Shown: positions 1-9,419, counted from the stretch's first letter. The stretch: DNA of 64,000 nucleotides from Grimontia celer (GCF_900055185.1 NZ_FIZX01000002.1:164586-228585), one strand, 5' to 3'. Notes: a model not told the origin generated them from the letters alone. A program made the numbers and translations.

Positions 1-760
1 AACTCACCGCCGCGGGTGTGGCAGCCATCAACGATGATGGCGCAGAAATCACTGCCATCAATTTTACCGTGACAGCGTCTGATGGTGCCCGCACAGGCAG
101 TGATGATGCGAGTGTGTCGGTGACCCGAGTGAACGACAACGATCCGGTGATCACCCTGACGGAAGTCGGTGTGACAGAAGAGTCCGTATCGGTTGGGGCG
201 GTGGTTGCGACGATTTCCGCATCTGATGCAGACGAAGATACCCTGACTTACAGCATCTCAGGCACCCATGCAGATTGGGTGACGATCGATGGCAACGAAA
301 TACAACTCACCGCCGCGGGTGTGGCAGCCATCAACGATGATGGCGCAGAAATTACCGCCATCAACTTTACCGTGACAGCATCTGATGGCTCCCGCACTGG
401 CAGTGATGATGCGAGTGTGTCGGTGACCCGAGTGAACGACAACGATCCGGTGATCACCCTGACGGAAGTCGGTGTGACAGAAGAGTCCGTATCGGTTGGG
501 GCGGTGGTTGCGACGATTTCCGCATCTGATGCGGACGAAGATACCCTGACTTACAGCATCTCAGGTACCCATGCAGATTGGGTGACGATTGATGGCAACG
601 AAGTACAACTCACCGCCGCAGGGGTGGCAGCCATCAACGATGATGGCGCAGAAATTACTGCCATCAATTTTACCGTGACAGCATCTGATGGTTCCCGCAC
701 AAGCAGCGACGATGCAAATGTGTCGGTGACCCGCGTAAATGATAACGACCCAGTGCTGAG
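1..760 (+). repeat. 303-bp in-frame tandem repeats in adhesin gene
   Basis: The same coding segment begins at 1, 304 and 607, giving a period of 303 bp (101 codons). The copies differ at only a few bases until about 760, where a clearly diverged fourth unit begins. Near-identity at the DNA level indicates recent duplication or gene conversion. The array probably continues upstream of the window. Confidence 0.9.
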
Positions 761-3233
761 TGTTTCCGTCAATGACCTGACAGAAGAGTCGGTATCAGAG
801 AATGATGTGGTCGCTACCCTGACCGCAACCGATGCTGACGAAAACGCCGTGACATATAGCCTGAGCAACAACGACAATAACTATTTCACGTTGAGCGGAA
901 ACCAGGTTCTGTTGACGGCTGCAGGCGTGGCTGCAATCAACAGTGATAGCGCTGCATCGCCGCTAACATCTATGTCTTTTACCGTCGAGGCCAGCGACGG
1001 AACGAACATCGACACAGAGAATGTGAGTGTCTCCGTTACCCGCATTGATGACATTGTGGCAACTAATGACAACGATGAGGTTGCTGCTTTAGCGACCGCT
1101 TCGGGCAATGTGATTTCGGGGAGAAATGGTGAAGGGAATGGTGCGGATACGCTGGCGTCACCATCTTCCGTCAACGTAACACAAGTGGCTTATGACGGCG
1201 TGGATTATGCCCTGACTAATGGTAGCGTTACGATTAATGCTGATTCAGGGCAACTGACTGTTTCGTCAAACGGCGATTACACCTTTACCTCTTCCGTCCA
1301 GACAGAATTCTATGCCAGCGAATTGAATACCGCCTTTGGCAGCGCTAATGGCGTGACTTTCTACGGTAACAATCTGACAAGCGCAGTGTTCTTGAGTGGT
1401 GATGCATCTAATGGGCTGGATTTGGATGAGGTATATAACCCATCCGATGAAGGTAACCAGGAAGATGACAATGATGCAATCCCGGATGGTGCCATTCTTG
1501 GCACGGATGGCGATGACACAATCAATGCCGGAAATGGTGCCGATGTTGTTTATGCGGGGTCGGGCAACGATACAGTTACTGGTGGCAATGGTGTAGATGA
1601 GATTTATGGTGAGGCAGGCGACGATAATCTCACAGGAGACAACGCTGAAGACCATCTTTATGGCGGGGAAGACAATGACACGCTTGATGGTGGTCGGGGC
1701 GATGACCGCTTAATAGGTGGAGCCGGTGATGATGAGCTCACACTCGGTAAAGGTGCTGACACCGTGGTTTTTGAGTCGGGGAACGATACTGTCACAGACT
1801 TCGATCTCAACAATGACGTCATTATTATCAAGAATACTTCGGGAATTGATACCTTCGCGGAGCTGGCGATTGAGCAGGTAGGTGGTAACACAGTTATCAC
1901 CGTTGGTTCGGACACTCTGACGCTCAATGGTGTTGATAAAGATGACCTTACAGCTGACATGTTCACTTTCGACACCTCAGCCACAGGCGGTGATTACCAC
2001 GCCTCCATTTATGGTTTCGGAGATCAAGTTGACGAGGTGACATTTACCGTCAGCGGACTGGCAAACAATGAGGTTGTGGATTGGTACCTTTACGATGTGT
2101 CCGGCAATGTTGTTGGTAGCGGTTCCAGCACCTATACAGGTGCCGCGCTGACGGTCTCCGCACCTGCGGATACGACATTCAGATATATCGCGCTCGATGC
2201 AGAAAACCTGAATGTGGAAACCGTAACAGCAGAGTTGGCTTCAAATACAGTGGCAGACGAAGTCTTTACTTACACACTTGCGGACTCAGACAGCAACAGC
2301 GCTCAGGCACAACTGACCATCAGCTACGATGACACCTTGCGTGTCGCTGGTGATATTGCCACCGTCCAAACGGCAGGACTCAGTGGTGAAGTTTCTGATG
2401 CACACATTGCGGAAGGTAACTTGTTTAACAACGATACCTTAAGTGGGACTTGGACGTTTGAATCTGTTCAGTTTGAGGGAGCGACATACAACGCATCGGA
2501 AGGCGTGATGATCATTGAGACCCAACACGGCTCTCTGACTATCTATGGAGAAGATGATGGAAGCCATAACAAGGGTCACTACGTTTATCAGCTAATGACC
2601 GATGTGCCGAGTGATGATGTGCTGGAATCTTTCAATTACACACTGCTGAATGAGAGTGGTCTTCGCATCCAAAGCGTGCTGGATATCCGTATCGATGACA
2701 ATACCAACACAGATTTGAGTGCTTTGATCAATACCACCGAACTGACAGGGGATGAAGACGCTAACCTGCTGGTGGGTCGAAATGAAGCCGATACACTGAT
2801 GGGCAATGCGGGAGCAGACATTCTCGATGGCGGTCTTGGCGATGATCTGTTGGTTGGTGGTGCTGGTGACGACATGCTCACTGGTGGAGAAGGCTCCGAT
2901 ATCTTCAGATTCTTGCGAGGTGATGCAGATACACTGGCCACTGACACCCTCACTGACTTTGACGTGACGACCGATGTGCTCGATCTTTCCGACTTACTGG
3001 ATGGTGTGAATAACGAGAATCTCGATGATTATCTGGTGTCCTTGGTTGATGACGCAGGGAAAGCCACACTCACCATCGCCAGTGAAGGTGACGAGAACGA
3101 TCAGGTGATTGTTTTTGATAATAAATCGTTGGATGAACTCAGCCAAGATGTGTTGGGTATCAGCGGTGGCTCAGGGGCAGACATTCTGGATAAGATGATT
3201 GAAAACGGGATTCTCATTACGCAAGTGGCGTGA
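1..3233 (+). CDS. RTX adhesin with cadherin-like repeats, 5' partial
   Basis: This is the C-terminal part of a large surface or secreted adhesin. The frame is open from the first whole codon at position 3, so the true start lies upstream of the window. The visible 1077 residues begin with cadherin-like repeats of 101 residues, each ending in a T-R-V-N-D-N-D-P-type linker. Two blocks of glycine/aspartate-rich RTX calcium-binding nonapeptides follow (roughly bases 1500-1770 and 2745-2910). The last 100 residues resemble the C-terminal targeting domain of type I secreted Vibrio adhesins (a D-T-L-T-D-F-D motif, then an acidic tail). Export would need an ABC/adaptor/TolC system, and no matching exporter is adjacent in this window. 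The stop codon abuts the stop of the convergent phosphatase gene. The family call is firm; binding target is unknown. Confidence 0.9.
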   Translation, partial: LTAAGVAAINDDGAEITAINFTVTASDGARTGSDDASVSVTRVNDNDPVITLTEVGVTEESVSVGAVVATISASDADEDTLTYSISGTHADWVTIDGNEIQLTAAGVAAINDDGAEITAINFTVTASDGSRTGSDDASVSVTRVNDNDPVITLTEVGVTEESVSVGAVVATISASDADEDTLTYSISGTHADWVTIDGNEVQLTAAGVAAINDDGAEITAINFTVTASDGSRTSSDDANVSVTRVNDNDPVLSVSVNDLTEESVSENDVVATLTATDADENAVTYSLSNNDNNYFTLSGNQVLLTAAGVAAINSDSAASPLTSMSFTVEASDGTNIDTENVSVSVTRIDDIVATNDNDEVAALATASGNVISGRNGEGNGADTLASPSSVNVTQVAYDGVDYALTNGSVTINADSGQLTVSSNGDYTFTSSVQTEFYASELNTAFGSANGVTFYGNNLTSAVFLSGDASNGLDLDEVYNPSDEGNQEDDNDAIPDGAILGTDGDDTINAGNGADVVYAGSGNDTVTGGNGVDEIYGEAGDDNLTGDNAEDHLYGGEDNDTLDGGRGDDRLIGGAGDDELTLGKGADTVVFESGNDTVTDFDLNNDVIIIKNTSGIDTFAELAIEQVGGNTVITVGSDTLTLNGVDKDDLTADMFTFDTSATGGDYHASIYGFGDQVDEVTFTVSGLANNEVVDWYLYDVSGNVVGSGSSTYTGAALTVSAPADTTFRYIALDAENLNVETVTAELASNTVADEVFTYTLADSDSNSAQAQLTISYDDTLRVAGDIATVQTAGLSGEVSDAHIAEGNLFNNDTLSGTWTFESVQFEGATYNASEGVMIIETQHGSLTIYGEDDGSHNKGHYVYQLMTDVPSDDVLESFNYTLLNESGLRIQSVLDIRIDDNTNTDLSALINTTELTGDEDANLLVGRNEADTLMGNAGADILDGGLGDDLLVGGAGDDMLTGGEGSDIFRFLRGDADTLATDTLTDFDVTTDVLDLSDLLDGVNNENLDDYLVSLVDDAGKATLTIASEGDENDQVIVFDNKSLDELSQDVLGISGGSGADILDKMIENGILITQVA

Positions 3234-3926
3234 TCATGCCCAACAGTCAGACAGAGGCAGGCGTTCCATCAACGCCTGCAATTCTTTCATCGAGCCAACT
3301 GATATGACTAGGGGATGGTCGACGTTCTCTTTGTTTCCGGGGTTGAAATAGACAGTACGCATTCCCGCGTTAATACCCGCTTCAACGCCCAGAAGCGTGT
3401 CATCAATGAACAAACATTCTTGAGTGAGCGCAGCCATATTCATGGCAGCGTAGTGGAGAAGATCGGGAGCAGGCTTCCAACTGTTGGCATCAAAAGCGCT
3501 GTAAAGATGATCACGGAAATGGTGTAGTAATCCCGTCATTTCCAGAGACATTTCCATCTTATTGACCGGTCCGTTGGACGCGACGCACATGTCGATGCCG
3601 ACATCTTTCAGGTTATCAAGCAGTTCAGGAACCCCATCCACAGGATCGAGATGGTCTGAGAACAATTCCGAACATTTATTACGGTAAAGGTGTTCCAATT
3701 CATCAATGGAGATTTTCAGGTTATAGCGCTCGCACGTCTGAATGAGTACATCCGCCAGTTTGCCACCCTGAAAGTTATCAAGACATTCCTGCAAATCCAG
3801 TTTCACGCCGTAATTTGAGAAAATCTCGACAATCGCCATCTGGGACAGCACTTCGCTGTCGACCAAGGTGCCGTCACAGTCAAAAATCACGCAAGAAACA
3901 GGGACATCAAAGTCAAAGGAATTCAT
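3234..3926 (-). CDS. HAD-family phosphatase, YieH-like
   Basis: A haloacid dehalogenase-superfamily hydrolase. The N-terminal F-D-C-D-G-T-L-V-D-S motif carries the nucleophile Asp and the acid/base Asp. Motif II is the S-N-G-P-x-N-K-M segment, and the later D-D-T-L-x-G-x-x-A-G block holds the Mg-binding acidic residues. The S-N-G-P-x-N-K-M and W-K-P-x-P segments match E. coli YieH (6-phosphogluconate phosphatase). I chose the ATG at 3926 because it starts just before the conserved core. The frame could also open at a GTG at 3950. It is convergent with the adhesin with no spacer. Exact substrate is uncertain. Confidence 0.82.
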   Translation of the reverse strand: MNSFDFDVPVSCVIFDCDGTLVDSEVLSQMAIVEIFSNYGVKLDLQECLDNFQGGKLADVLIQTCERYNLKISIDELEHLYRNKCSELFSDHLDPVDGVPELLDNLKDVGIDMCVASNGPVNKMEMSLEMTGLLHHFRDHLYSAFDANSWKPAPDLLHYAAMNMAALTQECLFIDDTLLGVEAGINAGMRTVYFNPGNKENVDHPLVISVGSMKELQALMERLPLSDCWA

Positions 3927-4117
3927 GCTTTTTCGTTCAATTGGTTTCACATCAATGCCGATACATTAAGCGTTAACCTGACCAGCAAATCCAACAACAT
4001 GCCATTTGATAAATTGCTAGCTAGGTCTTATCAATTGTCGCGAAAAGGGAGAAAAATCCATCTAAGATCTTGTTTTATTAGAAGTGATACAGCTCAGCAG
4101 AAGTAGGGAAATGTGCT

Positions 4118-4143
4118 CCGGCTCAACCTACAGGTTGAGCCGG
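4118..4143 (-). terminator. Perfect 12-bp hairpin after yiaV
   Basis: A perfect inverted repeat (CCGGCTCAACCT / AGGTTGAGCCGG, 2-nt loop) lies 13 bp beyond the stop codon of the leftward adaptor gene. The U-tract on that strand is weak, so efficiency is uncertain. Confidence 0.6.
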
Positions 4144-4155
4144 ATTGGGGAGGGA

Positions 4156-5286
4156 TTAATGGTCCAGATACAGGTAGTTCTGCCAGCTTTTCATGCGAAT
4201 GAGGACTTTGCGCATAATAGACACATGATGGAAGCTATCTGAATAAACGGCGATTTCAACATTGGTTCCGTTTGGCAGGTTATGTTCAGAAATATCGTCA
4301 GTCATTTCCAACACCACCAAAGCACGACCCTGATTATTGAACATCTTGTCACCTACCAGCATACCCTGAGCCTGGATTTGACCTTCTGCAATTGCAGGTA
4401 GTACTTCAACGACTTTTCCTTGGAATGTTTGCCCTGGCAGAGCACGGAAAATGAATTCCGCTTCAAAGCCAGGTTTGAGGCGCAGAAGACTATTTTGACG
4501 GAATGCGCCAACGTATCGGGTACGGTCTTCGTTCACAAAGGTCATTACAGGTCTTAGCGGCATCGGTACCGCCATCATACCTGGACGCAGGGTGACTTGC
4601 GTGACATACCCATCAGTTGGTGCGCGGACAATGGTGCTGTCTAAATCAAATTGTGCCTGCTCAAGTGCGGCTTGTGCTTTCGCTACCGTGGTATCAACGC
4701 CGTTTACCTGAGAAGTCAGGCTGAGTAGTTGGCGATCTTCTTCTGCTTCCGCCGCTTCTAAGGAAGCTTCTGCTGCCAGATAAATTTGACGTTTGTTGTC
4801 GACATCTGATGCGGTAAACGCGCCCCGTTTGGCACCTTTTTGGTAGCGTTCATACTCTTTCTTGGTGCGATCACGTTCAGCCAGCGCTTTGAGTGTGTTG
4901 GCTTTGGCTGTGGCGTAAGACGCTTCGCGGCCGAGGACAGATTGCTGCGCATCCTGAAGGGCTGCTTTGGCTTCCATCACCCGGGCTTTGAAGCGGGTCT
5001 GATCAATCTTAAACAGGATGTCGCCTTGCTTGAGTGGCTGATTAGCCTGTACCGGCACATCAACAACCTGTCCACGCACGTTCGGTACAATCGGCGTGGT
5101 CACATACACATTACCGCCGAGCGCTGTGTGGGGGTGGTTGTAGTTCATCAGAAGGATAAGCGTACCTATCAACACAATGCCGCCCAATACTGCTGTGGGA
5201 ACCGTCCATTTGTTCAGAGGGATACGGAAAATCTTGAAGACAGCAACGCATAGCGCGGTGTAGGTAAGAATGAGGAGCAAATCCAT
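4156..5286 (-). CDS. yiaV: HlyD-family membrane fusion protein, YiaV/YibH-like
   Basis: A 376-residue inner-membrane-anchored periplasmic adaptor of the HlyD/EmrA type. It has two hydrophobic segments in the first 50 residues, then a biotinyl-lipoyl-like hairpin (V-R-G-Q-V-V-D-V ... G-D-I-L-F-K-I-D), an Ala/Glu-rich coiled coil (about 95-200), and a second lipoyl half (A-P-T-D-G-Y-V-T). Length and layout match E. coli YiaV and YibH. The start overlaps the stop of the DUF3302 gene by one base (TAATG), the same pairing as yiaW-yiaV and yibI-yibH. The cognate exporter and substrate are unknown. Confidence 0.85.
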   Translation of the reverse strand: MDLLLILTYTALCVAVFKIFRIPLNKWTVPTAVLGGIVLIGTLILLMNYNHPHTALGGNVYVTTPIVPNVRGQVVDVPVQANQPLKQGDILFKIDQTRFKARVMEAKAALQDAQQSVLGREASYATAKANTLKALAERDRTKKEYERYQKGAKRGAFTASDVDNKRQIYLAAEASLEAAEAEEDRQLLSLTSQVNGVDTTVAKAQAALEQAQFDLDSTIVRAPTDGYVTQVTLRPGMMAVPMPLRPVMTFVNEDRTRYVGAFRQNSLLRLKPGFEAEFIFRALPGQTFQGKVVEVLPAIAEGQIQAQGMLVGDKMFNNQGRALVVLEMTDDISEHNLPNGTNVEIAVYSDSFHHVSIMRKVLIRMKSWQNYLYLDH

Positions 5287-5663
5287 TATTTCGTCTCCCC
5301 GTCAGTATCGCCGTTTGAAGGTGTAGATGCCTGTTGTTCTTTGTCTTCGAGCTTTTTCTCAAGTATTGCAATGCGTTCCTTCATGGCATTGAATTCACTC
5401 TGTAGCGCTTCCTGATTATGTTCGAGTGCATTCATACCCCAGCCCCGGTCGTGACGCCACAGCGTTGCCCAAATCCAGAGAAACGGCCAAAGGGCGTGAA
5501 GGGTGAAAAGGCTGACCCAACCAGCATGATGGATAGCGTCTTGGTGGGGATGATTTCTCTTCTTGGCTATTTCATAGGGGATGTCATGAATGACAATGAT
5601 GCCGTAAAAAATGACTAGTGCGACAAAAACCAGTAGCCCCAGCGCAAAGTAATCAAGGTTCAT
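5286..5663 (-). CDS. yiaW: DUF3302 inner-membrane protein, YiaW/YibI-like
   Basis: A small membrane protein of 125 residues with a hydrophobic N-terminal helix (about 6-26), a conserved D-I-P-Y-E-I-A-K-x-R-x-H-P-x-x-D-A-I segment and a second hydrophobic stretch (H-A-G-W-V-S-L-F-T-L-H-A-L-W-P). These are hallmarks of DUF3302 proteins. The C-terminal 45 residues form a charged coiled coil that is longer than in E. coli YiaW. It is the first gene of a two-gene operon with the adaptor. The yiaW versus yibI name is a guess; the family is not. Confidence 0.82.
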   Translation of the reverse strand: MNLDYFALGLLVFVALVIFYGIIVIHDIPYEIAKKRNHPHQDAIHHAGWVSLFTLHALWPFLWIWATLWRHDRGWGMNALEHNQEALQSEFNAMKERIAILEKKLEDKEQQASTPSNGDTDGETK

Positions 5664-5880
5664 ATTTTATCCTTTTATATGACTTACTGACTCGTCCGTG
5701 TTACCGAATACCGCTGAAATTCAAGGCCAAAAAGACGGGCGATTACGCGATAATATAACACTCACTTAACCAATCGTGGTTAAGATGGTAGAAGAATTAA
5801 CAAGTTTGGATCGAACCGCCATCATCACAAAAGATGTTTGATAATATGGCACGGTTATTTGGGAAGACAGGGAGTCAGGA

Positions 5881-6546
5881 ATGTACTTACATCAATGGGT
5901 TGACGGAAAGGGTGCAGGGTTGCCCACGGGCAAAGCGGTTTGTATTGGAAGAAACTATGTCGAGCACGTCCAAGAGCTCAATAACCCTATCCCTGATGAG
6001 CCTGTGCTGTTTATCAAGCCCGCCACTTCTATTGTCGGCACGGATTCCGCCCTTGCGCTGAGTGAGAGTCTGGCCCCCATTCATTATGAAGCTGAGTTAT
6101 CAGTGTTAATTAGCAAGCCACTGACCAAGGCAAAACCAGAAGAAGTGTTGGACGCGATTGTTGGTGTTGGGGTTGCGCTGGACCTCACGCGCCGAGAAGC
6201 TCAAAGCAAACTGAAAGAGAAAGGCTTACCCTGGGAGCTGGCAAAAGCTTTTGATGGCAGCTGCGTGCAAAGTCCGTTTGTACCACTTGAGGGCTTCGAT
6301 CTTTCCGCTACAACTTACGGTTTAGACATCAATGGCAAGCCAACCCAGCGCGGTGACACCAGTTTGATGATTAACCCTGTGGTCGATTTGATCTGTCATC
6401 TCACCCAGTACTTTACGCTGGCACCGGGTGATATTGTTCTGACAGGCACACCAAAAGGCGTGGGCAAACTCGCTGACGGTGATGCGTTGACACTGACCTT
6501 ATCGGATCAAGTGCTAGCAGAGTTTAGTTGTGTGAAGGTAGCTTAA
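5881..6546 (+). CDS. Fumarylacetoacetate hydrolase-family protein, YcgM-like
   Basis: A 221-residue single-domain FAH protein, the length of YcgM/FAHD1-type enzymes, which act on small acylpyruvates or decarboxylate oxaloacetate. Recognisable elements are the G-R-N-Y-V-E-H motif, F-I-K-P, the metal-binding E-x-E segment (H-Y-E-A-E-L), D-L-T-R-R-E, W-E-L-A-K-A-F-D and the C-terminal L-x-P-G-D-I-V-L-T-G-T-P-K-G-V-G signature. The ATG at 5881 is preceded by AGGGAG. The gene ends with a 4-bp convergent overlap with the DUF1415 gene. The physiological substrate is not evident. Confidence 0.88.
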   Translation: MYLHQWVDGKGAGLPTGKAVCIGRNYVEHVQELNNPIPDEPVLFIKPATSIVGTDSALALSESLAPIHYEAELSVLISKPLTKAKPEEVLDAIVGVGVALDLTRREAQSKLKEKGLPWELAKAFDGSCVQSPFVPLEGFDLSATTYGLDINGKPTQRGDTSLMINPVVDLICHLTQYFTLAPGDIVLTGTPKGVGKLADGDALTLTLSDQVLAEFSCVKVA

Positions 6547-7112
6547 AGCGCCTTAAACAGATAAGGAAACAGCGCTTTTCTCTCTTCAGCTGACAAATTG
6601 CAAACGCGGTCGATATTGATTTGAGGGATATCTTCCGCGTCCCCACCATAGTACTTCAGCGCTTTCTCAATGCTGGCCTCTCGAATCAGATGAAACATCG
6701 GAAACGGCGAACGGTTGGTCAGGTTGCTGTCATCTTCAGGTTCGACATCTGCAAAACAATAATCCGGGTGGAAACTCGCGATTTGATAAATACCTCGCCA
6801 GCCAAACTGATCGATCAGCATATCTGCGACATCCAAAAACTGGTTGTAGTCATCAAAGTCCAGAAAGTGATTCGGAGTGACCACAATGGTGGTTTCTAAA
6901 TCCGCCACTTCACTTTTTTCCAGCAAGGTTAATTCTGTGATGATGCTTTCCATCACTTCCTGATCATCCTGACCTTCACATACGGCAACCTTGATTTGCT
7001 TATTACGCTGCGGTTTGGCGGCAAAAGGGCAGAGGTTTAAGCCAATGACGACTTTCTCGAGCCATTCTGTGGTTTGTTGCTCGACGAGGTTTTTGGAGGG
7101 AAAAGCGGTCAT
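6543..7112 (-). CDS. DUF1415 family protein
   Basis: A soluble protein of 189 residues. Typical features of DUF1415 are the N-terminal W-L-E-K-V-V-I-G-L-N-L-C-P-F-A segment, the central T-x-x-V-x-P-N-H-F-L-D-F-D-D-Y motif and the H-P-D-Y-C-F segment followed by N-R-S-P-F-P-M-x-H-L-I-R-E. The frame extends to 7187, but the ATG at 7112 gives the usual N-terminus and has a short GAG upstream. Function of the family is unknown. It is widespread in gammaproteobacteria. Confidence 0.85.
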   Translation of the reverse strand: MTAFPSKNLVEQQTTEWLEKVVIGLNLCPFAAKPQRNKQIKVAVCEGQDDQEVMESIITELTLLEKSEVADLETTIVVTPNHFLDFDDYNQFLDVADMLIDQFGWRGIYQIASFHPDYCFADVEPEDDSNLTNRSPFPMFHLIREASIEKALKYYGGDAEDIPQINIDRVCNLSAEERKALFPYLFKAL

Positions 7113-7293
7113 GGTAATTACTCTGTTAAATGTGACGCGGTATTTTAACGGCGTATTTCGCCAAACCCAACGTTTATACCAAAACAAGAAAGCAAACAGA
7201 CCTGGTGGTGAGTGAAAATCATTCGCATTAGTTTGACGGGAGAGGTCCTACCATTTAAAGTGTATTTAAAATGCATCTTTAAGAGGAAAGGTT

Positions 7294-7548
7294 ATGGAAG
7301 TAGTAAACCAATCTGGAAATGAACGAGGCATTAACTTCAAAAAAGTCACGCAGGTCGGTGGCATGTTGATGATTATGTCTGGCTTGATAATGGTGAGCTC
7401 TTTACTCATTAGCTTCCCATTTGCCGACAATTTTTCAATTTTTCATCAAACCATCGCTCACATAGTGACCATCGTAATTGCGGGAGTATTCAAGGTTGGA
7501 TATGTGACTTACATTGTTGGACGTTACGAGCGCAGTCTACCGTGCTGA
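7294..7548 (+). CDS. Small two-helix membrane protein, unknown
   Basis: An 84-residue protein with a basic N-terminus and two hydrophobic segments (about 23-45 and 53-75). The start is supported by AGAGGAAAG 6-12 bases upstream. No family is recognised. It stands alone between the DUF1415 gene and creA, so context does not suggest a role. Confidence 0.6.
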   Translation: MEVVNQSGNERGINFKKVTQVGGMLMIMSGLIMVSSLLISFPFADNFSIFHQTIAHIVTIVIAGVFKVGYVTYIVGRYERSLPC

Positions 7549-7608
7549 AAAGCGAAAGTGCTCACCCTTCGTCAACAACCTTGCAACGAACGGTGAGCAA
7601 ACAGAGTT

Positions 7609-8112
7609 TTATTTATCTTCTGTAGGTGCTTGCCATGCTTTTGTACCCCACAGTGGAACCGTTGATAGACTGTGTTTATGGCTCCCTTGTGTCTCTTTGG
7701 TCGAGTAAGAAAGGTACATCAAGGTTTGGTTTTTAGAATCAAAGATTCTGCGGATTTTCATCGATTTGAACAAAATGCTTTTCGATGCTGTGAACACCAC
7801 TTCACCGGACTTTGAACGGTCGACGTTGGCAATCATTTCTGGGGTGATTTCACCCGTCTGGCGGCATGAGATTCCCATATCTGACGGATCAGAAAAATCG
7901 AGGTCTGCTTTCACATGGCTGATGTGACAAGTGACGCCGGGCACTTCTGGGTCGTTAAAGATCTGAATTTTGATGTCTTTGGTTGTGAACAAACCCAAAC
8001 TGACATCACCAACCTCATCACCTGAACAGCCTGCCAAAGCAAATCCGAAAACAGACGCAGCGACAAGCGCTCGAAGTGGTTTTGAGGTAGGAGATTTAGG
8101 GAAAGCGAACAT
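7609..8112 (-). CDS. creA: CreA-family periplasmic lipoprotein
   Basis: A 167-residue protein matching CreA. Conserved segments include a V-x-L-x-x-x-T-x-D-I-K-I start to the mature domain, D-P-E-V-x-G-V-T-C-H-I, S-D-M-G-I-S-C-R-Q-T-G and the C-terminal Y-L-S-Y-S-x-K with V-P-L-W-G. The signal peptide ends in L-A-G-C, so this copy is probably lipidated. CreA is conserved but biochemically uncharacterised. The downstream gene region on the same strand is the GC-neutral gap before the convergent small membrane protein. Confidence 0.85.
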   Translation of the reverse strand: MFAFPKSPTSKPLRALVAASVFGFALAGCSGDEVGDVSLGLFTTKDIKIQIFNDPEVPGVTCHISHVKADLDFSDPSDMGISCRQTGEITPEMIANVDRSKSGEVVFTASKSILFKSMKIRRIFDSKNQTLMYLSYSTKETQGSHKHSLSTVPLWGTKAWQAPTEDK

Positions 8113-8139
8113 GGCAGCACCTGTCGATTAGAAATATTT

Positions 8140-8162
8140 CAAGCCACTTTATCAGTGGCTTG
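8140..8162 (-). terminator. Hairpin after the 8206-8535 gene
   Basis: CAAGCCACT and AGTGGCTTG form a 9-bp stem with a 5-nt loop between the leftward small periplasmic gene and creA. The following T-content is modest. Confidence 0.55.
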
Positions 8163-8205
8163 TGTTAATTGTCTAACTTCGACTGGTACCGCTGGTAAAG
8201 AGTCA

Positions 8206-8535
8206 CTAATCGAATTGTGCGTCACCAGGGCGGCGATCCAGCGTTTCTGGATTGAAAGTGAGTAGCTCGTCGTATGCATCACAAAAGCTTGCCGTATCAT
8301 TGTATTTTTGGCGAGCAGCTTCGATTTTTCGTTCTGCGATACGGCGTTTATCAGAGCCATTGCGATCAGAGCTGAAAATACGCTGTTGTGTAAACAGCTC
8401 TTGTGTGAACTTCTGCTTGCAGATTGATTCGTTTCTTTCTGTAACCACTTCACCCAACTGATCTTTTGCAGCAAAGGCAAACCCAGATATCAGAGCAGAA
8501 GTTATAATTATTGATTTAACAACGAGATAGCGCAT
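8206..8535 (-). CDS. Small secreted protein, unknown
   Basis: A 109-residue protein with a signal peptide ending in a G-F-A-F-A-A motif, then a charged, mainly helical mature part with two cysteines that could form a disulfide. The ATG at 8535 is preferred over an upstream GTG because GGTGAGG sits 5 bases before it. It may be co-transcribed with creA, but a hairpin separates them. No family is recognised. Confidence 0.65.
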   Translation of the reverse strand: MRYLVVKSIIITSALISGFAFAAKDQLGEVVTERNESICKQKFTQELFTQQRIFSSDRNGSDKRRIAERKIEAARQKYNDTASFCDAYDELLTFNPETLDRRPGDAQFD

Positions 8536-8805
8536 AATCCTCACCTGATAGTGAACCCACTCGTTTTAAAGATAGTTCACACAACAGTGCCTCTCCAGTG
8601 AGATACATTGCTCATTTTTGATTCAGCGCAATTCCCCTTTCATTTAGTGATATTGGTTCCTGAATTAACGCCTCATTATCAAACATGGACTATCAGATTC
8701 CGGCCTGTTTTCGGCGCTGGTTAACATTCCTACAAAAAGAGGGATGAAGACGACTTAGCTTGCGGTTATCTTCATCTTTTTCAAGGAATGACAGTGACGT
8801 AAGAG

Positions 8806-9261
8806 ATGCAAAAACAGGTAAACAGCTCGTACTTACAGCTTTTTCTGCGTGAATCTGGCACCGCAGCCATGCTGAATATTGAACAACTTCCCGATGTGTC
8901 AGATGTCGATGCCATCGCTCTTTTTGACTGGATGTCCAGCAAGCGTTCCTTCTCAGCGTCTGAAGTGAGAGGCCAGCGTTGGATAAAAACCTGCAGCGCA
9001 GGTTATGTCACCGAGCTGCTGCTCAATGAAGACGGTACCCTTGAAGAATTTACCCTGTTCAACCGCCTACCAACCAAAGGTTGGTGGAAACTGGAACAAG
9101 GTGTGCTCGATTTGGAAATCGTAAAAAATGACAACACCTACCGCAGCCGTGTCATTGCCAATAAATCAGTGAACATTCACTCCGCCATCGAGTACAAAAA
9201 CGGCGAACTGCATTCTTATCTCAAACTGGCTCAAGTCATGCCGGTAGCGCAAAGCGCGTAA
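8806..9261 (+). CDS. Hypothetical cytosolic protein
   Basis: A 151-residue protein with no signal peptide or membrane segment. The C-terminal half (about 50-135) has the alternating pattern of a small beta-rich domain (W-I-K-T-C, Y-V-T-E-L-L-L-N-E-D-G-T-L, G-W-W-K-L-E-Q-G-V-L-D-L-E-I). I do not recognise the family. An internal ATG at 8869 has no ribosome binding site, so 8806 was kept. A strong terminator follows. Confidence 0.6.
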   Translation: MQKQVNSSYLQLFLRESGTAAMLNIEQLPDVSDVDAIALFDWMSSKRSFSASEVRGQRWIKTCSAGYVTELLLNEDGTLEEFTLFNRLPTKGWWKLEQGVLDLEIVKNDNTYRSRVIANKSVNIHSAIEYKNGELHSYLKLAQVMPVAQSA

Positions 9262-9282
9262 GCGCTATTTAAATCCAACGCG

Positions 9283-9309
9283 AAAGGTCAGCGATACGCT
9301 GGCCTTTTT
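9283..9309 (+). terminator. Rho-independent terminator
   Basis: AAAGGTCAGCG and CGCTGGCCTTT form a near-perfect stem with an ATA loop followed by TTTTT, 22 bases after the stop at 9261. Confidence 0.85.
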
Positions 9310-9419
9310 CATTTCTAGCGAATTTCTCTGGTCATTAGGTATAAGTGAGACCCCTAACGCATTGTTTTTGCGCTATACATGAAGGCAGAGCGTTAGCGTT
9401 GTGTTGAGGGAGTAACAAG

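Noticed and set aside
1..760. Regularly spaced repeats considered as a CRISPR array
   Set aside because: The 303-bp units are continuous coding repeats in frame, with no spacers.
4840..5253. 137-codon rightward frame antisense to yiaV
   Set aside because: Lies inside the clear YiaV coding region with no motif or ribosome binding site.
8139..8480. 113-codon leftward frame overlapping the small secreted protein at 8206-8535
   Set aside because: The overlapping frame has a signal peptide and a GGTGAGG site; this one has neither.
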